From Manis javanica (taxonomy: Eukaryota; Chordata; Mammalia; Pholidota; Manidae), in NCBI RefSeq assembly GCF_040802235.1, contig NC_133166.1, positions 116,884,991-116,948,990 on the forward strand: DNA of 64,000 nucleotides, read 5' to 3'. Position 1 is the stretch's first letter; every line of letters starts with the position of its first letter. The position numbers and the translations under genes were made by a program. Positions 56,441 to 64,000 of this stretch are shown here, in pieces. A model generated the notes under the pieces. The model had not been told where the DNA came from. It saw only the letters and a program-made list of their open reading frames with translations, and did not search any database.

Positions 56441-58569
56441 AGAAAACGAGTCAAATTTAGGATACCAAACACTGTCCTTGCCACAAATCCCCCTCTGGTC
56501 ACCACACATCCAACTGGCTCCTCCTTCCACAGAAATGACTTTCCTGGATTGGGCCCTAATCCTCCCCTCAGCAAAGCTCCCGTTTCACTGCTCTCCATGG
56601 CCCTTTGCATGAATCTCCTTGCTCAGCCTGATGTGGTGTTGCAGGTCCTGCTGTCCTTGGTGTCCATACAGCGTTTGCCCCAGCTCTCTGCTCTCTCCAT
56701 CACAGTGCCCTCCCACAGCACGTCGCAGTGAAGGTCCCAGTTTGGCTGGGAGGTTTGCCACCAGCCCTTGTTCTGCCTGCAAGTCTCCCACTGCTGGGTC
56801 CCCATCGATCCAAGGGAGCTGACTCTGGACAAGCAAAGAGAAATGCCTGCACCAGCCAGACTGGGGCTTCCTCTGCTCTCAGAGGAACCGCCATGTTCCG
56901 GATGAGGACTGTCGGGGGGTGCACAGCACACAAAAAGAAGGCTTTCAGGAACTCAAAACATAGGCACGCACATGCTTTCCAGAACTAAAATTTAACAGAG
57001 GAAGTGAAAAAAAGGAAAGGGCCTCTGAGAACGAATCCAGAAGATGGATGGAAGGGCTGGCCCAATGCAAAAAGCCAAAACACAAAGACATGAAAACACA
57101 ACAGAAAGGTAAAGAGAGGGTATGAGATCAGATATAGGACCCCAAATTGTGCATAACAGAGTTTCTAGAAGGAGAAAAATACAGAAAAAGAGATGCGATA
57201 ATGTAAGAAATAGTAGAGTAGAAGAGAGACATAAATCTTGAGATTTGAAAAGGTAGAAGTGATAAATAAAGGTTACTCACCCCTCTGCAGGCTGGGGAGA
57301 GGTTGGAGCTCGTCATAAAGAGACTCAGTCTTCCCCGAGAAGGCGGCTTCTGCTTCTCATTTGCATTCCTGGAAGTGAGAGGGGAGAGACCCCATTTATG
57401 AACTGGTGAGAGAAGGTGGCCAGGCCACCAGGAAAAGAAAGGCTCCTACCTGAGTAACAAGGAAAACAGACCAGAAGAACCCTGACAGGCTGAGAGTCAA
57501 ATCGGAACAAAAGTCTTAAAAGAACAGAAAACAGAAAGTTTGGGAAACAGCGGTGGGCTTGCAAGCTTATTTAGAGCTGCATTTCAGTGGATGATAATGT
57601 GCAGGAGAACTAGGCTATCATCATTAAGGAGGGATTATTCAAACCCGGGAGACATACTACAAAAGAAAATTTAATCATACATAGCCTAGGGATGGAAGTA
57701 AAATTCCTATATGACATCGGCAAAGCTCAGGAATCGAGTTGGGGCTGCAGCAAGGGATCCAGAGAGGAGATGTAAAATGTTCCAGAGTTCTCTTTTTTGG
57801 GAGTTGGGGGTTGGGCAGGGGCAGAGTGGACAGGTAGCACATTAGGGGGGGTGGAATATTTTTAATACTTGGCTTGGATATGGTGAAAGGGAATTAGAGG
57901 TTTGAATAAGGTTATTTAGAACAGAAAGTTAACCACTAGTAGAATTCAGGAGCTCAGTGGCACTTCTAAATCAGGAGCAAAGAAGGTGGGGGAGACCAGA
58001 AATAAAACGAAGCTGTTCAAGCCAGTAAAGTGAAGGAAAAAGAAAACAACACCACCAATAAAAGCTCCAGCATCCCAACACCTTGCAGAGCACCTTGCTG
58101 CCTGCCGGAAGGTGGAAAACAGATGCATTTCCCGAAAGCCCTCAAAGCCCAGTTTTACCCAAGATCTTGCTTCCATCAAGCAGCTGCACCTGGGCAAGAT
58201 CTGAGGGCAAAGCAGGCCCAGCCCTGCTTCTGCTTTCAGGCAAACAGGGCTGGTGGCCAGGGGGCTGAGGTCCACAGGGCAAAGCATTGTCTGCTGGGGC
58301 ACATCATGCCCAGAGAATGCCACCTTGGAGCTATGTCCAGATCCCCGTGTCCGGCAGGGATGGTGTGGCCCTGAGCCAGCATCTGGGTGGCAGCTGAGCC
58401 CCCGGCTTCCTGGGCATGTCGGAAATAGCAGCTCCTTCTCAGGCCAGTTCTGCGGTGCCGCTCAGGCAGTCACTCCTGAAAGCTCAGCCCCAAACCTGCC
58501 TCTCCAGCTATTCCAACTTGGTAGGCACCTGATGCCTTGTATAAACCTCTCTGCTTACGCTTGGAAATT
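56441..58569. other. no gene seen; unassigned
   Basis: No recognised repeat. Overlapping frames of up to 125 codons without domains. Confidence 0.45.
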
Positions 58570-58700
58570 CCTGTTTGTTCAACTTAGTTGTGACTGATAC
58601 AAACAGTAAACATGAAATACAGTGGAAAGGATACAAAACAAATACATCAACTGTCAAAATAAATGTGAACAGGCTGAATTCCCCTATTAACTTTGAAGTT
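58570..58700 (+). repeat. old LINE-1 ORF2 fragment
   Basis: AAAATAAATGTGAACAGGCT and GAATTCCCCTATTAAC match the first part of an old L1 endonuclease. Confidence 0.5.
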
Positions 58701-58704
58701 CAAA

Positions 58705-58785
58705 TGGAGGAAGAAAAAAAGGAGAGAGAGAGAAGTAGAAGGAGGAAGAAGAGGAGTAAGGGGAGGAAAAGGAGAGAAAACCACA
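58705..58785 (+). repeat. purine (GA-rich) tract
   Basis: About 75 bases almost all A and G (GGAGAGAGAGAGAAG, then AGGAGGAAGAAGAGG units). Confidence 0.9.
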
Positions 58786-58941
58786 CTACATACAACCACT
58801 TTGGAAAACCACTTGGCCCCTGTATCTGCTGAAGCTGAAGACATGCCCGCCTACCCACGGTCCAGCAAGTCCGCTCCTAGGTAAGGAGAGATGAATGCAT
58901 GCGTCCACCAAAAGGCATGTAGAAGAATGTTCATAGCAGGG

Positions 58942-59293
58942 TGTCTTGCCTGAGGTTTTCAGACCTGGACAAGTTCATTATGGATTCACTGAGACTGAGG
59001 AATGACAATGGAATGTTTTGGGGTAAAAGAGTTTACTACCTGGCTTTATTCCCATGGTAGCAGGTCGAGCACTAGAATTGCATCTGCACCCAGCAGTCTG
59101 CAGGTCTGTCACCCTCCTCCGTCTCTGCCTCCGCCCAGAGCGCCGGGCAGAGCTCCTTATACAGTGACTCAGTCACTGATGCCTTACTGCCAGCAGGTGT
59201 GGAATCAGTAGCCTAGCAGTAGGCCAATTACACCATCAAGTAGTTTAGGGTCAGGTGAGGATCCTGGCCGTAGGAACTTCCATTTTCCTCACA
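58942..59293 (-). mobile_element. solo LTR, family A, subtype A2
   Basis: On the minus strand it runs from TGTGAGGAAA to AGGCAAGACA, 352 bp, with AATAAAGCC (plus-strand 59043-59048) and a TATAAGG promoter word near 59157-59163. It matches 5111-5430 better than the A1 copies. The flanks CAGGG and CAGCA agree at three of five bases, a mutated duplication. It sits exactly between two halves of an L1 phrase (TTCATAGCAG and CATT). Confidence 0.85.
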
Positions 59294-59522
59294 CAGCATT
59301 GCTCAGTAGAGCCCAAAACTAAAAACAGCCCCAAAATTCATCAATAGCACAATGAATAAATAATGGCACATTCATACAGTTTGACTACTGCAGAGCAAGG
59401 AAGGAAAGACCGAACTACTGCTACTTCCAATCATATGGATTTAAGCCTCACACCATATTAGGAGAAAAAAGCCAGACACCAAAGAGCACATATTATGGGA
59501 TTCCATTTACACAAACTTCAAG

Positions 59523-59527
59523 AACAG
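59523..59527. repeat. target-site duplication AACAG, left copy
   Basis: Matches 59994-59998. Confidence 0.85.
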
Positions 59528-59993
59528 TGTCTTGCCAATGGGTTTCAGCCCCAGGCAAGCTCGCTATGGATTCAATGTGACCAAAGAAATTGACAGCAAA
59601 ATGTTCTTGGGGTAAAAGGGTTATACCCAACTTTATTTCCAGGAGGCAGGTCAGTGACTAAAATCCCGTTCACTCAGAGTGAGTCTGCATGCAGCAAGCT
59701 GGTCTCTCCCCTTGCCTCTGGGCCCCTCTGCACAGCCGTCCTCTGGGCCTCTCTGCCAGCACAGCCATCCCACACAGCCATCCTCTGGGCCTCTGTCCTC
59801 GGCACTGCCACCACTCCAACCTCTGCTCTGCTCTCCTGCAGCCTTGCAGCCATACTACCATGTTGAGCCCAGAGCACTGGGTGGAGCTCTTTATAGAGAG
59901 TCAATAGCCATGTATTGCCAACAGATGTGCACTGAGCTAGCCAACCAGGGCCAGGTGAGAATTCTGGCCACAGGAACTCTCACTTTATCCACA
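59528..59993 (-). mobile_element. solo LTR, family A, subtype A1, with internal expansion
   Basis: On the minus strand it runs from TGTGGATAAA to TGGCAAGACA, 466 bp, about 50 longer than the other A1 copies. The extra length comes from repeats of a unit like CACAGCCATCCTCTGGGCC at 59730-59795. AATAAAG (59632-59637) and TATAAAG (59889-59895) are present. Perfect AACAG duplication. Confidence 0.9.
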
Positions 59994-59998
59994 AACAG
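59994..59998. repeat. target-site duplication AACAG, right copy
   Basis: Identical to 59523-59527. Confidence 0.85.
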
Positions 59999-60240
59999 AC
60001 AATAGAACATACATAAGTGATAGAAGTCAAAATAATGGTTATCTCTGGGAAGGGCATGAGGGAGCCTCCTGGGGTTGGTGGGAGCAAGAAATGTTCTATG
60101 TTTTGATCTGGGTGTTGGTTGCAGGCGTGTAGCTCTGCATAAAATGTGATCAAGTCATGTACCTAAGATGGGTGCAACTTGCACACTACACTAGATGCTT
60201 ATTATACCTCAATGAATGGTTTGATACAGTCATCCTATTT

Positions 60241-60799
60241 ATAAAGAAGATACATCTAAAACAAAATGAAAAGAAACTTGCTCAAGAAAAAAAAGAACTC
60301 TAAAGAAACACATTTCAAGACCAAATGTAGACTCCCTTTGTTAACCTGCTCGCTGGTGTGGTGCTTCCACGCTCTGGGGCAGCGATAGGCAAGTCTTTAA
60401 GAAGGGACAATAAAGTACCCAGGCCCTCCTTCCTGCCTCCACCAGGGAAAATCGACTTCCCCCACTCCCGGACACAAGTTTCTTTACTGGACACTGAATA
60501 GGCACCTAGGCATGCACCACACCACCCAGCATGCTCCCCTCCCCACCCGCTGCACAGAAGCTAACCACTTGCTAATACATTTCGCTTGGGCTGCTTGAAC
60601 CTGTCCCTTAGCAATGACTCCCAACAGGGTTCTGGGGCCACTCAGAAAGGGAGCTACCCCAGTGAGTCAGCCACCGCAAGGAGGCACTGACCCAGAACAG
60701 ACCACGCCCTTTCCGCATGGTGGACTGAAGCGTCAGCCTGACTGCACCTCTTATGTGTCACACCCACACCCTTGCTGTGGCCCGGCAGTGAGTGGGGGG
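60241..60799. other. no gene seen; unassigned
   Basis: No recognised feature. Confidence 0.5.
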
Positions 60800-61135
60800 C
60801 ACTTTCTGCTCCTTGACTTTGAAGTTGTCCACGTAATTTGCTTTAGCCAAACAGACGTGAGAGTCAGCCAGGTCCCAAAAGGCCTCATATGTTCTGCTTA
60901 CCCTCTGACATAGAGACACATGCCCCACCTAGTCCACTAGCCCAAGGGGGACTTAAGGCACCCGGGGCTGAGCCGCCCCAGCAGCCACAGTCCAGCTAGA
61001 CCAGCCATGACCCAACCAGTCCATGAGAGTACTCGTGGAGCGAACCATTGTTGTTCTAAGCTCATGAGTCTGGGTTGACTTGTTATGTCACCCTATGGTA
61101 GCAATAACCAACCAATACAGTCTGTCACTCAAGGA
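60800..61135 (+). repeat. ancient interspersed repeat, family not named
   Basis: GCTTTAGCCAAACAGACGTG, TTGTTGTTCTAAGCTCATGA, GAGTCTGGGTTGACTTGTTA and TAGCAATAACCAACCAATAC give the end of a known type of old mammalian repeat with a TAAGCC-like and AACTGATACA-like finish. Confidence 0.45.
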
Positions 61136-61239
61136 CTGTGTGATCAGGACCGCATGAGGGACGTAACAGCTGTCACAGCCCTTCAGAGGACGGCAAGATC
61201 AATGTGGAAAAAGCATCAAGAAGCTTCCCAGAGAAGGGC

Positions 61240-61350
61240 ACTCTGTCTACAGGCAGCCTGTGTGTGCCAGGTTCTGTGCACGCCGTCCGTCGTGTACCCT
61301 CATCAGTATCCTTACAAGGAAGGCGCTGCAGCTCTGGCAGTGCTGAGCCT
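61240..61350 (-). repeat. MIR-like fragment, antisense
   Basis: GTGTGCCAGGTTCTGTGCAC, CCCTCATCAGTATCCTTACA and AGGAAGGCGCTGCA follow the antisense MIR/L2 end. Confidence 0.5.
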
Positions 61351-61797
61351 CCTCATTCCCACATGGCCAAGTCAGCTGGCGCTGAGCTGTGCCTGGCCCT
61401 CTCCACGGGCACCCTCCCTCCCTTCAGCCCAGCCCCTGGCCCAGCCACCCTCCACAGTACCTGCCTGGCGCTTTCCAGCACCGGAGCTTGAGACCCGTGC
61501 TCCGCAGCCTCCCGAATCTCTACCAGCCCTGCAGCGAGTGGCCATCTGTCTTATTTGTTGGGGGGCAGCACACCTGTAGAAGACAGGAGAACCAAGGGCA
61601 GAACAGGGGGCTCCAAGAGGAGGAAGGGCCCGCAGCTCCCAAGGAGGGAGATGGACGGGTCGCAGGGGAGCCTCTGGGAGGAATGGGGCTGAGGAGAGGA
61701 GGGCAAGCAAAGGTCCACGGGGGCTGCAGGAGGGGGCCTGTGACCCTTGAGAAAGCTGCTTCTGCAGCTCAGTAGGGAGGAGCCAGACTGCAGAGGG
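61351..61797. other. no gene seen; unassigned
   Basis: GC-rich with overlapping frames and no domain. Confidence 0.5.
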
Positions 61798-61825
61798 TTT
61801 TTTTGTTTTGTTTTGTTTTGTTTAA
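61798..61825 (+). repeat. (GTTTT)n microsatellite
   Basis: A T-run followed by four GTTTT units. Confidence 0.9.
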
Positions 61826-64000
61826 AGACCAAAAACAGCCCCTGAGGGCTCAAACAGCTGCTGAAGGCCGATTGGATGAGCTTCCGGCTTTGTCCAAGGT
61901 GCTGACTTGTGCCTGCCCAGAGATACGGTACATAAAATGGGTTCTCCATTCCTTCCAGAAATGTTCCTAAAATTGGGTTGTTTCCTCCATTTTTCCAAGG
62001 TCACTATATTCTCCTTTGCTCCATATTCTTTGGTTAAAAAGAGACCAAAGTACATGAATAGGGTTGGGAGATTTCCTGGGGGGAAAAAAACTGGTTCAGT
62101 GGAGCCAGAGGTAAGTCCGGTCCAGTGTCTATGCAGGGACTGACTTCTATTCCAGAAGCTGTTAAGATATCCTTGACTGAGAGTTCTCAGAAAATGACAA
62201 AGGAACCTCAGTTACACTGTGTGACATCTCCTCTCCTATTCTCTCACAGTCTGTCGGCGTCCCTGGCTTGCCCTCTCATCTCTCTGTCTCTGACTCTCTG
62301 TCTCTCATCCCCTCCCTTGACTCTCCACTCCAGCCCACCAAAAATCCCCCAAACCCACCAAGGAAGTTCCCACCCTCTCCTCCACACTCTGTTGTCCTCC
62401 CAATTTTGCACTGAGGAGTCCAGGAACTGACCAGCAGAGACAAAGGTCATCTCCAAAGTCAGGGGCACAGAAGTTGACCTGGCTGGGACAGAAGTCCCCC
62501 CAGGAGGCAGGAGTTGGGGGAACGACCGCCCAGCAGCACCCACAGGCTGGGGAAGTTTGATCTTTGACAAAAACAAGTCCTCACTGCTCCACAGAGGTCT
62601 CGGGGCTGCAAGTCCTGACCTGGTATTTCCCATCCCAGCTGCCAAGCTGTATCATTTAAGATGCTCTCAGGAAAATGGGAAAAGGTAACCAAAAAGTCCA
62701 GAGGTGAGGTGTGGTCAGACAATGTCATCAAAAGCTATGCCCTTCCTCTCTCTCCACTCTGTCTTCCAAAACATCAGCTTGGTCCTACCCCCAGCCCCTC
62801 CTATGGCCGTAGGGTGGACACCAGCAGCAGCGGGGGCTGCCTGGCTCCTTGATCGCAATTAGGGGGTGGCGGGGAGTCAGTGGTGTGCTGGTAAGCCAGC
62901 TCTGGGGGTAGGCGAGATCCTGATTTGTAGCATTTGCCAATTTTTGTGGTGTAAATACTCCCACCATGGCTGATTACAAGCTACCAACCTGATGGCACAG
63001 TTGAAAAGAGATGCACAGGATAGTCTCCCGAGCCAGTTCTAACCAGCTCCAGCATGCTTCTGGGGATGAAGAAGCATCCTTCTCTAAACCAAGTAAGATC
63101 CCCATGGAATGGGGGATGGGACAACATGGATTGGTTTAGACCAAGCAGGGCCCATCCCTGGAGCTGGGAGCCCGGTCAGTTCTACCCAAACCCTTTGGCA
63201 GCCACACAGCAGGGCGGAAAGAGGGGGAGTGCCCGTTGGGAGAGGAAGCTGTGATGGAACCTCTCACCTTCCCAGTGTTCCTCCCCAACCTTCCTGCCCA
63301 ACCAGCATCTCCCAGCCTCCAGCAGTCACCTGTGCCAACCAGCAGCCCCATGAGCAGGCCCCCTACAGTGGGCAGTGGCTGATTCCTGGTTTGGGGGCCA
63401 GTGAAGTCATGAGGCCAGCAGACAGAAGGACCTCAGGGATAACCAGGGGCAGCAAAAGCCAAAATCCCATAAAAAGTTCCAGGAACCACCTCACAGGCCT
63501 TCATCACGACTGTGTTGCAAGCAGCTGGCCTGCGTGCTGGATAATAGCAAGCATGGCCTGGTGCATTCACAGCCTGGAGACTTCCAGGCAAAGGGGGCAG
63601 CCGGGATCCCTCACTCCCAGTCTGCAAGCTCCAGGTCCCTTGGTCCATGTCTGAAACCCACTGAGGAGAGAAGAAGGTGAGAGGCCAGTATCTCTGTCCA
63701 CCGCCATCATAGCTCACTACCATGCTGTCTGGTGGCCCATTTTCTTACAAGCATACCTGGGACTTTGGGAAGCCAGACAGCTTTGTAGGACACTGACACC
63801 AGCCCTAACTCGTCCCCCAGGTCAGAGTTTCCAGTACCTACCCCAGACTGAGGCTGAGGATCTGAAAGCCCCTGTCCACTGCCATCGTCCTGACCCAGAG
63901 CATGTGCTGGGCTCCAAGTGGTGCTTCAGCATCGTCTGTACAGAAAGCCGTGTCTCTTGGCTGCCAGCAAAGCTGATCGCTGAGTTAATTGGCAATGTGT
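61826..64000. other. no gene seen; unassigned
   Basis: Contains a pyrimidine-rich tract near 62265-62340 with CTCTCTGTCTCTG units. Frames of up to 181 codons (63109-63654) overlap frames on the other strand and show no domain. No repeat family was recognised. Confidence 0.45.

Larger units (their letters stand above)
58786..60240 (+). repeat. old LINE-1 3' end, split by two family-A LTRs
   Basis: Pieces 58786-58941, 59294-59527 and 59994-60240 join in L1 order: TGCTGAAGCTGAAGACATGC and AAAGGCATGTAGAAGAATGT; then GCATTGCTCAGTAGAGCCCA, AAGCCAGACACCAAAGAGCA and GATTCCATTTACACAAAC; then AATAATGGTTATCTCTGGG, TTTTGATCTGGGTGTTGG and TGCTTATTATACCTCAATGA. Removing the LTRs restores a normal element. 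Confidence 0.85.

Noticed and set aside
58942..59993. The two neighbouring LTRs as ends of one short provirus
   Set aside because: They belong to different subtypes, the right-hand one has its own perfect duplication, and the DNA between them is L1, not viral.
63109..63654. 181-codon frame near the right edge
   Set aside because: Overlapped by minus-strand frames and without recognisable sequence features.
1..64000. An undescribed multi-gene system (defence, biosynthetic or similar)
   Set aside because: No intact genes, no operon-like spacing and no conserved domains apart from those of transposable elements were found on either strand.

Overview
This is vertebrate, almost certainly placental-mammal, nuclear DNA. 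It holds LINE-1 copies of several ages, LINE-2 and MIR relics, MaLR (MLT1/MST-type) LTRs, class I-like solo LTRs with 5-bp target duplications, a hAT-Charlie terminus and a relic of an ERV-L-type pol gene. I found no intact cellular protein-coding gene, no convincing exon, no tRNA or rRNA and no CRISPR array. The long open frames are L1 pieces or chance frames in GC-rich DNA. I saw no lineage SINE of the Alu, B1/B2, carnivore tRNA-Lys, ruminant BOV or equid ERE type. The youngest L1s belong to a laurasiatherian-looking family. A lineage with little SINE activity, such as pangolins, would fit, but species assignment is inference.

Layout. 0-9.5 kb: old L1 pieces, two MLT1-like LTRs, a diverged family-A solo LTR (5111-5430), a complete solo LTR with a GCCAT duplication (5733-6263) and a family-A solo LTR with a CATGG duplication (8240-8650). 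9.5-16.9 kb: the main structure, two same-strand young L1s abutting at one target site. A 5'-truncated copy (9544-11065) is followed directly by a near full-length copy (11078-16856) with GC-rich 5'UTR, broken ORF1, broken ORF2, G-rich 3'UTR and A-tail. The target word occurs three times: left, between and right. 17-30 kb: another family-A solo LTR (17501-17920, GAAGG duplication), old L1 tails, a 1.3-kb old repeat, MIR, L2 and long unassigned stretches, including an unexplained 289-codon frame. 30-33 kb: an old L1 split by a younger truncated L1 with a perfect 12-bp duplication. 33-42 kb: L2, three MLT1/MST-type LTRs (one with a perfect TCAGC duplication), L1 tails and a possible further LTR. 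42-46 kb: one old L1 split by a 380-bp non-L1 island carrying homeodomain-type TAAT motifs. 46-54 kb: a G-rich minisatellite and a minus-strand ERV-L-like gag/pol relic split by a plus-strand MLT1-type LTR. 54-64 kb: a hAT terminus, L1 tails, two family-A solo LTRs in one old L1 tail, and unassigned DNA.

The elements do not form a pathway. What the window records is layered insertion: old L1 and L2, then MaLR LTRs, then family-A LTRs and young L1s. Repeat names rest on remembered consensus features, not on a database search. Subfamily names are deliberately loose.
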